This document shows, piece by piece, positions 24,895 to 32,129 of a DNA stretch of 35,761 nt; position 1 is the first letter of the stretch; each line of letters starts with the position of its first letter. The position numbers were made by a program, and so were the translations under genes. This DNA is from Synergistaceae bacterium (GTDB lineage: Bacteria > Synergistota > Synergistia > Synergistales > Synergistaceae): the NCBI GenBank assembly GCA_031269875.1, contig JAISYM010000098.1, positions 1 through 35,761 of the forward strand, in the 5' to 3' direction. The notes below the pieces were generated by a model. It did not search any database. It saw only the letters and a program-made list of their open reading frames with translations, and was not told the origin of the DNA.

Positions 24895-26133
24895 TTAACC
24901 CTTGAATCGCTCGATCGCCAATACCCCGTTATGCCCGCCGAAACCCGCGTTATTTATGAGAACCCTGTCCACGCGGCGCTCTATCGCGCCGTTAGCCACG
25001 ACGTTGATGTTACACTCGGGATCCGGTTTCTCATAATTTATGGTCGGGTGAATGACGCCGCGCTCCACGGCCATAAGAGCCGCTATTGTCTCCACAGCGC
25101 CGGCCGCGCCCAGACAGTGTCCTATCATTGACTTCGTCGAGTGAACGGGCAGTTTGTACGCGTGACTTCCGAAGACCGTTCGGATCGCGCCAGATTCGGT
25201 CTTGTCGTTAAGAGGCGTGGAAGTTCCGTGAGCGTTGTACAGATCTACCTGCTCCGGGTTCCAGCCGGCCTTTTTCATGGCTATCCTCATTGCGCGAACG
25301 GAACCGTCGCCCTCCGGGTCTGGCGCGGTAATATGGTAGGCGTCACAGGTGTTTCCGTAGCCCGTAACCTCCGCGTAAATGTGAGCTCCGCGTTTTTTGG
25401 CGTGTTCCAGCTCCTCGAAGAGGAGTATCCCAGCGCCCTCGCCCATGACAAAACCGTCACGTTCAAGGTCGAAGGGCCTGGACGCCGTCTCAGGCGTGTC
25501 GTTGCGGGTGGACAGCGCCTTCATATTGGCGAAGCCCGCAATGGCAATGGGCGTTATCGCGGCCTCTACGCCGCCGACGAGCATGATATCCGCGTCGTCG
25601 CGAATTATGGCGTAAGCCGCCTCTCCCATGCAGTGCGTCGCGGTCGAACAGGCGGTAACGACAGCCATATTCGGCCCCTTTGCGCCAAACCGCATCGCCA
25701 CATAGGCTGCCGGCATGTTGCTCAGCATCATAGGCACAAAAAAAGGACTCACGCGTGAAGGACCCTTTTCCTTCAATATATCGTAATTATCGTGCGTCGT
25801 TGTGATGCCGCCCTCGCCGCTGCCGATATACACTCCAAACTTATTCGCGTCCACGGACTCGAGATCTATGCCGGCGTCCTTCAAGGCCATATCGGAAGCA
25901 GGTATTACAAAGTGAATGACGCGATCCGTCCTGCGCGCCTCTTTTTTATCCAGCCAAGGCTCGACGTCGAAATCGTGAACCTCCGCCGCTATCCTCGCTG
26001 TGTGTCCCTCCGTGTTAAAGAGCGTAATGCCGCTTACCCCATTGCGCCCCCCGGCCAGGGCATTCCAATAGTCATCTTTGCCGCAGCCAATGGGGGTCAC
26101 AGCTCCCAAGCCAGTGATGACGACCCTTCTCAC
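24895..26133 (-). CDS. fabF: 3-oxoacyl-[acyl-carrier-protein] synthase II
   Basis: A 412-residue condensing enzyme that elongates acyl-ACP with malonyl-ACP. The catalytic triad is Cys162 (TACSTATHCMG), His302 (AHGTSTPLND) and His339 (KSMIGHCLGAAG), the arrangement of the KAS I/II family. The length matches FabF. The start is GTG at 26133 with AAAGGAGTG upstream. A strong GC hairpin lies in the gap between acpP and this gene, so its expression may be tuned separately from ACP. Confidence 0.97.
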   Translation of the reverse strand: MRRVVITGLGAVTPIGCGKDDYWNALAGGRNGVSGITLFNTEGHTARIAAEVHDFDVEPWLDKKEARRTDRVIHFVIPASDMALKDAGIDLESVDANKFGVYIGSGEGGITTTHDNYDILKEKGPSRVSPFFVPMMLSNMPAAYVAMRFGAKGPNMAVVTACSTATHCMGEAAYAIIRDDADIMLVGGVEAAITPIAIAGFANMKALSTRNDTPETASRPFDLERDGFVMGEGAGILLFEELEHAKKRGAHIYAEVTGYGNTCDAYHITAPDPEGDGSVRAMRIAMKKAGWNPEQVDLYNAHGTSTPLNDKTESGAIRTVFGSHAYKLPVHSTKSMIGHCLGAAGAVETIAALMAVERGVIHPTINYEKPDPECNINVVANGAIERRVDRVLINNAGFGGHNGVLAIERFKG

Positions 26134-26151
26134 ACAATCACTCCTTTAAAG

Positions 26152-26178
26152 GGGGCGCGCAGCAAACGCGCGCGCCCC
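26152..26178 (-). promoter_or_regulatory. GC-rich hairpin between acpP and fabF
   Basis: On the minus strand GGGGCGCGC and GCGCGCCCC form a perfect nine-pair stem with a nine-base loop, 11 bases after the acpP stop. The bases after it are TTTAAAGGAG, a T-run too short for efficient termination, and they run directly into the fabF ribosome binding site. A 3'-stabilising or attenuating structure that raises ACP over FabF output is likely. Confidence 0.55.
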
Positions 26179-26189
26179 TCTGATCTTCG

Positions 26190-26441
26190 TTAATCCTCCA
26201 CACCCAGCTTAGTCTTAACATAGGCAAGCGCTTCTCCGACATTCGTCAATTTCTCAGCGTCCTCGTCCGGAATTTCAACCTCAAATTCTTCCTCGATGCC
26301 CATAATCAACTCAACAATGTCAAGCGAGTCTGCGCCGAGGTCCTCTACGAAAGAGGCATCAGGTTTTATCTGATCCTCCTCAACATTCAGGCGGTCCATC
26401 ACAAGATCCTTCAGCTTTGCAAGTACTTCCTCCGACTGCAT
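26190..26441 (-). CDS. acpP: Acyl carrier protein
   Basis: An 83-residue acidic helical carrier. Ser39 in DLGADSLDIVEL is the phosphopantetheine attachment site. The C-terminal helix IPDEDAEKLTNVGEALAYVKTKL is typical. A strong ribosome binding site (GGAGGTGAAGAG) precedes the ATG, in keeping with ACP's high expression. It lies between fabG and fabF, the usual place. Confidence 0.97.
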   Translation of the reverse strand: MQSEEVLAKLKDLVMDRLNVEEDQIKPDASFVEDLGADSLDIVELIMGIEEEFEVEIPDEDAEKLTNVGEALAYVKTKLGVED

Positions 26442-26495
26442 CTCTTCACCTCCTTCCAGCCTTTCAGCTCGTTTTTTGATATTCGCAATGCTCGT

Positions 26496-27236
26496 CTACA
26501 TGGTCATGCCGCCGTCGACGGCAATAACCTGACCATTTATATATGAAGCCTCATCCGAGGCAAGAAACGCCGCGACATTTGCCACGTCCTCCGGCAAGCC
26601 GTACCTGCCGACCGGTATCTGAGCCAATATCCCCTCACGAACGCCGCCGGGAAGCGAGGCTGTCATATCCGTTTCTATGTAACCGGGCGCTATGACGTTT
26701 GCCGTCACCCCGCGGGAACCGGCCTCTCTCGCTATGCTCTTGATTATACCGAGTATCCCGGCTTTCGCGGCGGCATAATTGGTCTGTCCGGCGTTTCCGG
26801 CCAGGCCGGTCACCGAACTCATCGCCACAATCCTGCCGAACCGCGCCTTCATCATCGTCCGAATCGCCGCTCTGGCGCAGAAAAAGACGGAGTTCAGGTT
26901 TGTCCTGATCACCGAGTCCCACTCTGCGTCGGACATGCGCATGAGCAGATTGTCCCTCGTGATGCCGGCGTTGTTTACGAGTATCTCCACCGGGCCGAGC
27001 CCCTTATTCACAGCGTCGAACAATTCCTTGACCTGTCCGGCGTCGGAGACGTCAGCCCCGGCTATCATCGCTGTTCCGCCGGAGGATTGTATCTCCTCCA
27101 TCACCTCCCGAGCAGCTGAAAGGGAGTTCTGATAGTTGATCGCGACGCGGCAGCCCGCGGCCGCGAGCCTGAGAGCCACGGCCCTGCCTATCCCCCGGCT
27201 GGCGCCCGTTACGAGCGCAACCCTCCCGGAACTCAA
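26496..27236 (-). CDS. fabG: 3-oxoacyl-[acyl-carrier-protein] reductase
   Basis: A 246-residue short-chain dehydrogenase that reduces beta-ketoacyl-ACP with NADPH. It shows the GASRGIG dinucleotide loop (11-17), NNAG (88-91) and the catalytic Ser141, Tyr154 and Lys158 (YAAAK). The start is TTG at 27236, which overlaps the fabD stop as TTGA and has GAGGAGG seven bases upstream inside fabD. Confidence 0.97.
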   Translation of the reverse strand: MSSGRVALVTGASRGIGRAVALRLAAAGCRVAINYQNSLSAAREVMEEIQSSGGTAMIAGADVSDAGQVKELFDAVNKGLGPVEILVNNAGITRDNLLMRMSDAEWDSVIRTNLNSVFFCARAAIRTMMKARFGRIVAMSSVTGLAGNAGQTNYAAAKAGILGIIKSIAREAGSRGVTANVIAPGYIETDMTASLPGGVREGILAQIPVGRYGLPEDVANVAAFLASDEASYINGQVIAVDGGMTM

Positions 27237-28186
27237 GCGACCGCCTCCTCGATGGCTTCGATGGCTTTTATCACGTCGCCAAGTTTATTCACTGCCTGTG
27301 TTTTTTTGCCCTTGCAGGTTCTCTTTATGAGTCCAGAGAGAACGCTGCCGGGACCAAACTCCAAAAACAGACTGACTCCGGCGCTCTCCATCGCCCTCAC
27401 CCCGTCCGCCCAAAGAACGGGCGAGTATGTCTGACGGTACAGCGCCTTTTGAATGGCGTCCGAGGAGACGAGGAACGATGAGTCCACGTTTGCCGTAATG
27501 GGCACGGACGGGTCGTTCCACACCAGCTTGCGGAACTCCGCGTCCAGCTCGTCCGCAACCGGCCTCATGAGTTCGCAGTGAAACGGCGCGCTCACCTTGA
27601 GCGGCACGACCTTGAGCGCCCCCCGCTCCTTCGCGAGTACGCCGGCCCGCTCGACGGCTTCCGTTTCCCCGGATATCACAACCTGACCGGGGGCGTTCGC
27701 GTTCGCGGGGCCGCACACGCCGCCCGCTTCCCTGCAAATATCGCTCAACGCGTCAACATCGAGTCCCAAAACGGCCGACATCGCGCCGCGCCCAAGAGGA
27801 ACCGCCGACTGCATGAGACGGCCGCGCTTATGGACGAGCCTGACGGCGTCGGCAAACGACAGCGCGCCGGACGCCGTGAGCGCCGTGTATTCGCCCAAGC
27901 TGTGACCGGCGTAAAAGGCCGGCTCGAGTTTTTTGCCGCGCCCGCCCAACTCCTCGCAAACGGTTCTCATTATGGCGACGCTCACCGTCAGTATCGCCGG
28001 CTGCGTTACGGCCGTTTTCGCCAGGTCTTCCTCTGTTCCGCCGAATATCACGCCGGAGAGCGAGAAGCCAAGCGCCTCGTCCGCCTCGCGGAAGACGTCT
28101 TTAGCCGCGCCGCTCGAATCATAAAAATCCTTTCCCATCCCCGTTTCCTGGGCTCCCTGGCCGGGAAAAACAATCGCGTAGGACAT
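27233..28186 (-). CDS. fabD: Malonyl-CoA:ACP transacylase
   Basis: A 317-residue enzyme loading malonyl groups onto ACP. Motifs: FPGQGAQETGMG near the N-terminus, the nucleophile Ser96 in GHSLGEYTAL, and a catalytic-type His in SAPFHCELM. ATG at 28186 is chosen because it precedes the family start (SYAIVFPGQG) and AAGGTGG lies ten bases upstream; an in-frame TTG two codons earlier is less well spaced. A 53-bp gap separates it from fabK. Confidence 0.96.
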   Translation of the reverse strand: MSYAIVFPGQGAQETGMGKDFYDSSGAAKDVFREADEALGFSLSGVIFGGTEEDLAKTAVTQPAILTVSVAIMRTVCEELGGRGKKLEPAFYAGHSLGEYTALTASGALSFADAVRLVHKRGRLMQSAVPLGRGAMSAVLGLDVDALSDICREAGGVCGPANANAPGQVVISGETEAVERAGVLAKERGALKVVPLKVSAPFHCELMRPVADELDAEFRKLVWNDPSVPITANVDSSFLVSSDAIQKALYRQTYSPVLWADGVRAMESAGVSLFLEFGPGSVLSGLIKRTCKGKKTQAVNKLGDVIKAIEAIEEAVA

Positions 28187-28239
28187 GTTCAAGACACCAC
28201 CTTATTACAACAATCTTAAAGATAGAACCCGAATCGGGG

Positions 28240-29187
28240 TCAATCGAACCTGCGCGCGATCGCCCTGCTGAGGGATTCGGCCTCCGAAACGATCTCCTCT
28301 ATTATCTCTTTAGCCGGCTGAATGGCCTTCACCAAGCCGGCAATCTGCCCGGACATTACGGAGCCGTTCTCGACGTCGCCGTCCACGACGGCCGCGCGCA
28401 ATTTTCCGGAGCCGAACTTGTCGAGATCGGCAATTGGGACCCCGGCAGCCTCCATATCCGCAAAGGCCTGCGTAAACTTGTTCTTTATGGACCGTACAGG
28501 ATGCCCGAGGGCGCGCCCCGTGACGACGGTGCCGCGGTCATTAGCGGCCAGGATCTTTTTCTTGAAATTAACATGCACGTTCGACTCAGTCGCGCAGACG
28601 AAGCGCGTACCTATTTGAACGGCTTCGGCCCCGAGCGCGAACGCGGCCAGCATCCCGCGCCCGTCCGCGATGCCGCCGGCAGAGATGACCGGGATTTCGA
28701 TCGCTCGCGAGACCTGAGAGGTGAGGGCCATCGTCGTAATCTCTCCAATATGACCGCCCGCCTCCATTCCCTCCGCGATTACGGCGGCCGCGCCCTGTTT
28801 TGCCACCCGCTCGGCGTGAGCCACGGACGCTATCACGGGAATCACAGTAGTTCCGAGCGGCGAAAGCCTTTCTATCACCTTTCCCGGCAGTCCCGCGCCG
28901 GTGGTGACCACCGGAATCTTGTGCCTCTCGGCCAGATCAAGCGCGTCCTCCCAGGTCGGAGAGAGCAGCATTATATTCAGCCCGAAAGGCTTGTCGGTCA
29001 GACGCCGAATTTTGATCAATTCAGCGTCCAGCATCTCGGCTGGCATGTTGCCGGCGGCTACGATGCCAAGTCCGCCGGCGTTGCTCACCGCCGCGGCTAA
29101 ATCAGCGTCGGCGACCCACGCCATAGCGCCCTGTACCACCGGATATTTAATATTCAGTAATTGCACCACTCTGTTGGAGCTAAACAT
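28240..29187 (-). CDS. fabK: Enoyl-[acyl-carrier-protein] reductase FabK
   Basis: A 315-residue FMN-dependent enoyl-ACP reductase of the nitronate-monooxygenase-like TIM-barrel class. It matches FabK rather than the short-chain FabI: the beginning LLNIKYPVVQGAMAWVADADLAAAVSNAGGLGIVAAG, the flavin-site stretch GMEAGGHIG and the VISAGGIADGRG phosphate loop are family features. No fabI was seen, so triclosan-insensitive fatty-acid synthesis is expected from family knowledge. ATG at 29187 is chosen because the longer frame upstream has no ACP-reductase similarity. Confidence 0.93.
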   Translation of the reverse strand: MFSSNRVVQLLNIKYPVVQGAMAWVADADLAAAVSNAGGLGIVAAGNMPAEMLDAELIKIRRLTDKPFGLNIMLLSPTWEDALDLAERHKIPVVTTGAGLPGKVIERLSPLGTTVIPVIASVAHAERVAKQGAAAVIAEGMEAGGHIGEITTMALTSQVSRAIEIPVISAGGIADGRGMLAAFALGAEAVQIGTRFVCATESNVHVNFKKKILAANDRGTVVTGRALGHPVRSIKNKFTQAFADMEAAGVPIADLDKFGSGKLRAAVVDGDVENGSVMSGQIAGLVKAIQPAKEIIEEIVSEAESLSRAIARRFD

Positions 29188-29207
29188 CGCAACACCCCGG
29201 TTCAAAT

Positions 29208-30206
29208 TCAAGACTCGGCCAAGATGGCGCCGTACGTCATCCCGGCGCCGAAACTCGTTATCACGGTTCTCTGTCCGCGCCGGATCGTGCCGCAGCCGAG
29301 AGATTCGTGCAGCGCGATCATTATCGACGCCGCGGACGTGTTCCCGTATCTGTCGAGGTTTATGATGACCCGATCCATCGGAATTTTCATCCTCTCGCAA
29401 ACGTACTCGATTATTCGGATATTGGCCTGATGAAATATCCACCAATCCACTTCGTCACAAGTTATACCACAACTTTGGCAAAAATTCGCCAGATAATCAG
29501 GAAGTTCACGGCTTACGAATTTAAACACCTCTCGGCCGTTCATCTTCAGGAAATGCATCTTCTCGCGCAAAGTCCTCTCATTGGCCGGCAGAGCGGAGAG
29601 CCCGCCGGGGAGAGATATGAGATCACTCTTTGATCCGTCCGCCTTCATGTCGGCGTGTGTCACCCTGAGGGCGCCCTCTCGCCAAGGCCCCATTACGCAT
29701 GCGCCCGCGCCGTCCCCGAACAGGACGCACGTACTCCGGTCCGTCTGGTCGACGAGCGGCGTCATGACCTCAGAGCCTATGACGACGACATTATCCCATA
29801 TTCCGGAAGCTATCCCACCCGCCGCCGCCGCCATCGCGAACAGAGCGCCCGGACAGCCGGCCTGAACGTCCATACCCCCGGCGCGCGAAGCGCCTGTCAT
29901 ACTCTGGACGATCGGGGCCACGCCCGGGAAAAGGGTGTCCGGTGAGTTCGTCCCCACCATTATCATATCTATATCGTCCGCCGGGACAGCGGCGGCTCGC
30001 ATTGCCGCGAGCGCCGAGACCGCAGCGAGCGACGCGTTGCTCTCACCCGCCGAAGCCATGCGTCTCGTATGTATGCCGGATCTCTGCACTATCCACTCGT
30101 CGCTCGTGTTGACGATCTTCTCAAGATCTCTGTTCGTAACTACCCTCTCGGGTAGGCTCATGCCGGTTCCAAGGATACCAACCGGTCTTCCCTGTATTAT
30201 CGCCAA
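29208..30206 (-). CDS. fabH: 3-oxoacyl-[acyl-carrier-protein] synthase III
   Basis: A 332-residue initiating condensing enzyme joining acyl-CoA to malonyl-ACP. Catalytic Cys118 (DVQAGCPGAL), His259 (FHQANIRI) and Asn289 (YGNTSAAS) are all present. The TTG at 30206 is preferred because GGGAGG sits eight bases upstream and the family begins just here (IIQGRPVGILGTGMSLP). An ATG at 30227 has no ribosome binding site. It is followed by fabK after 20 bp. Confidence 0.95.
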   Translation of the reverse strand: MAIIQGRPVGILGTGMSLPERVVTNRDLEKIVNTSDEWIVQRSGIHTRRMASAGESNASLAAVSALAAMRAAAVPADDIDMIMVGTNSPDTLFPGVAPIVQSMTGASRAGGMDVQAGCPGALFAMAAAAGGIASGIWDNVVVIGSEVMTPLVDQTDRSTCVLFGDGAGACVMGPWREGALRVTHADMKADGSKSDLISLPGGLSALPANERTLREKMHFLKMNGREVFKFVSRELPDYLANFCQSCGITCDEVDWWIFHQANIRIIEYVCERMKIPMDRVIINLDRYGNTSAASIMIALHESLGCGTIRRGQRTVITSFGAGMTYGAILAES

Positions 30207-30281
30207 AACAAGTACCTCCCGCTCCATTACGCGTTTAATGCCAATTTAAAATCAGGCGCCTAAAGGGTGAAGCGTCAAAAC

Positions 30282-30346
30282 CAGTTTTGAGAGCCGCCCA
30301 ACCGCGTTATAAGCAACCCGTATCTCAAAAATCGGTCTCAAAACTG
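30282..30346 (-). promoter_or_regulatory. Inverted repeat spanning the plsX stop and the plsX-fabH gap
   Basis: CAGTTTTGAG (30282-30291) and its exact complement CTCAAAACTG (30337-30346) flank 45 bases; three further pairs extend the stem after a one-base slip. One arm is inside the last codons of plsX. The minus-strand RNA would form a long-range hairpin with a large loop containing the plsX stop. No T-run of note follows, so coupling or processing is more likely than termination. Confidence 0.35.
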
Positions 30347-31323
30347 TTCTTGATCAGTTCTGTCCCCTTGAGCTGTGCAAAGCCCAGCGCCACCTTCAGC
30401 GCGCCGGCGATTGCCCTGTCCCTCGAATTGCCGTGCGCCTTTACGACTATACCGTCAACGCCCAACAGAGGAGATCCCCCCCGCTGTTCGTGCTCAAAAC
30501 GCGCCCAAATTTTCTTGAGGGCGGGCATCATCAATGCCGCTCCTATTTTAGAGAGAAAGTGGTTTTCTATCTCCGTTCGCGCCACCGACTTCACTATCTC
30601 GCCTATCCCCTCGCCGAACTTTATCAGCGCGTTCCCCGTAAAGCCGTCGCAGACCACTACGTCCGTGCGTCCGAGCGGCACGTCCTTGCCCTCGACGTAA
30701 CCGCTGAAGTTGAGGGACGCCCCGGCCAGCATCTCGCGGGCCTCCGATATGACCACGTCGCCCTTTATCTCCTCCAAACCGTTGGACAAGAGCGCTACGC
30801 TCGGGTTCTCGACTCCGGAAAGAGATCTCATGTAAATCGATCCCATGTGCGCGAACTGATAGAGGTTTATGGCCTTGCACCGCACCGTCGCGCCTACGTC
30901 GAGCAGAAGGGAAGCCCTGTTGAGCGCCGGTATGGGAACCGCGAGTCCCGGACGGTCTATCCCCTGTATGCGGCCGACCACCAGCACGCCGCCCGCCACG
31001 ATCGCGCCCGTATTGCCGGCGGAAATGCAGCCTACCGCCTCCCTGGCGCGCACCATCTCCATTATCACCCTCATGCTGGAGTCTTTCTTGGTACGAATGG
31101 ACGAACCGGGATTGTCGCCCATTCCGATGACCTCGGACGCTTCGACGATACTTATCCGGGATCGCACGCTGGAGGGGGCGTCCTCCAAATAGGGCTCTAT
31201 CTCCGCTCTCCTCCCGACCAAGGCCACCGAAAGCTCCGGCTCCTCGCCGCAAGCCAGAATCGCGCCGCGGCAAGGCTCCTTCGGGGCAAAATCTCCCCCC
31301 ATAGCGTCCAGCGCAAACAGCAA
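30325..31323 (-). CDS. plsX: Phosphate acyltransferase PlsX
   Basis: A 332-residue enzyme making acyl-phosphate from acyl-ACP, the first step of phospholipid synthesis through PlsY. Motifs: LFALDAMGGDFAPKE at the N-terminus, GNTGAIVAGG, and VCDGFTGNALIKFGEG. The TTG at 31323 matches the conserved family start exactly (M-x-x-ALDAMGGD) and has AGGGG seven bases upstream, 11 bp after the fapR stop. ATG codons at 31389 or 31356 would overlap fapR by 56 or 23 bp and lack ribosome binding sites. Confidence 0.95.
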   Translation of the reverse strand: MLFALDAMGGDFAPKEPCRGAILACGEEPELSVALVGRRAEIEPYLEDAPSSVRSRISIVEASEVIGMGDNPGSSIRTKKDSSMRVIMEMVRAREAVGCISAGNTGAIVAGGVLVVGRIQGIDRPGLAVPIPALNRASLLLDVGATVRCKAINLYQFAHMGSIYMRSLSGVENPSVALLSNGLEEIKGDVVISEAREMLAGASLNFSGYVEGKDVPLGRTDVVVCDGFTGNALIKFGEGIGEIVKSVARTEIENHFLSKIGAALMMPALKKIWARFEHEQRGGSPLLGVDGIVVKAHGNSRDRAIAGALKVALGFAQLKGTELIKNSFETDF

Positions 31324-31333
31324 GGCGCGGCCC

Positions 31334-31942
31334 CTATCCCACTCTCTCTGCGGCATGTCCGCCGCGAGAGACGCGGGCGCTTTCGGCATCCGTCACAGCA
31401 ACGACGACAAAGCGTCCGACGAATACTTCCCTGTTTCCTATCCTGGTGTGAACGCTGACCGCGTATTTATTGTCCTTGTGCGTACCCAGCTTGGCGCAGG
31501 CCATCAGACGATCGCCAACCCTCGCCGGGTGCATGAAGTTTGCCCGTGCCGATCCAACGATGACGAGTTCCTCCTTCACGACCGCAATGGCAAGCGTCGC
31601 GGCCTGAGCGTATATATAGTGATCCGCGATGAGATCCGTGTGCCTGAACGCGTATTCCCTGTTTGTGGACAGAACGGAGAGGGCGAGCCTGTTCGGTTCG
31701 AGTTCGATGATCTCGCCCAACACATCTTCCTGTTTCATGGAGGTGAGGCGGCTGGAGGCGTTCTCCGCCATCTGGCGCGCGCGTTCGCGAAGCTCGGGAA
31801 CATTCAACAGCACCCTGTCGAGACGAATAGTTCCCAAGCTGACGCCTAACGCTCTCGCCAGCTCGCTGTCGGACATCAGCGGATCGGAATCCAAAAGGCC
31901 CAGAAGTTGTTTTTGCCGCATCTGCTTCGTCTCAGATCGCAC
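31334..31942 (-). CDS. fapR: Fatty-acid biosynthesis transcriptional repressor FapR
   Basis: A 202-residue regulator. The N-terminal DeoR-like helix-turn-helix (about 5-50, DSELARALGVSLGTIRLDRVLLNVPELRERAR) and the C-terminal hot-dog domain (about 90-195), which senses malonyl-CoA or malonyl-ACP in the Bacillus protein, match the FapR family over its full length. GTG at 31942 fits the Bacillus start best and has AGGAG nine bases upstream; GTG at 31948 is an alternative. It heads the fab operon it probably represses. FapR is best known from Firmicutes, so presence with a T2SS is notable. Confidence 0.93.
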   Translation of the reverse strand: MRSETKQMRQKQLLGLLDSDPLMSDSELARALGVSLGTIRLDRVLLNVPELRERARQMAENASSRLTSMKQEDVLGEIIELEPNRLALSVLSTNREYAFRHTDLIADHYIYAQAATLAIAVVKEELVIVGSARANFMHPARVGDRLMACAKLGTHKDNKYAVSVHTRIGNREVFVGRFVVVAVTDAESARVSRGGHAAERVG

Positions 31943-31955
31943 TTGCACCGTCTCC

Positions 31956-31973
31956 TATTAGCAGTTAGTAATA
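31956..31973. promoter_or_regulatory. Palindrome at the fapR transcription start (candidate FapR operator)
   Basis: TATTA and TAATA arms with an eight-base spacer form an 18-bp palindrome directly downstream of the fapR -10 and overlapping the expected start of transcription. The known FapR box is an AT-rich palindrome built around TTAG/CTAA elements. This site shares TTAG (plus strand) and CTAA (minus strand) but its spacing was not matched to a published consensus, so the assignment is tentative. Confidence 0.45.
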
Positions 31974-31985
31974 ACAACAGGACTC

Positions 31986-32014
31986 AATATATAAACATTC
32001 CCCTGATCTGTCAA
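31986..32014 (-). promoter_or_regulatory. Promoter of the fapR-plsX-fab operon
   Basis: On the minus strand TTGACA (32009-32014, perfect -35), a 17-base spacer and TATATT (31986-31991, five of six) make a near-consensus sigma-70-type promoter. Transcription would start near 31979, about 37 bases before the fapR GTG. Confidence 0.8.
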
Positions 32015-32030
32015 TAAGGTAAACCGATCC

Positions 32031-32060
32031 TTGGGTCATTCGGTGACAATGTGATATCAT
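32031..32060 (+). promoter_or_regulatory. Promoter of the NRPS gene
   Basis: On the plus strand TTGGGT (32031-32036), an 18-base spacer and TATCAT (32055-32060) preceded by TG (extended -10) form a plausible promoter. Transcription would start near 32067, giving a leader of about 63 nt. The -35 boxes of this and the fapR promoter are only 16 bp apart, so the two could compete or share regulation. Confidence 0.6.
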
Positions 32061-32091
32061 TGCAGTCTGACAAGTAAAAACATTTTCAACC

Positions 32092-32110
32092 TGTCCGGCG
32101 GCGCCGGACA
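32092..32110 (+). promoter_or_regulatory. Perfect 19-bp palindrome just before the NRPS ribosome binding site
   Basis: TGTCCGGCG, a single central G, and CGCCGGACA form a perfect palindrome of nine pairs. It ends four bases before AGGGGG, the NRPS ribosome binding site at 32115-32120. As DNA it could be a repressor operator within the leader; as RNA the stem would have almost no loop, so a DNA site is more likely. No cognate regulator is identified. Confidence 0.5.
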
Positions 32111-32129
32111 CACATAGGGGGTATAGAGC

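Noticed and set aside
30433-31458. 341-codon plus-strand frame opposite plsX and fapR
   Set aside because: Antisense shadow: Arg/His-rich composition without any known motif, while the minus strand carries clear PlsX and FapR motifs.
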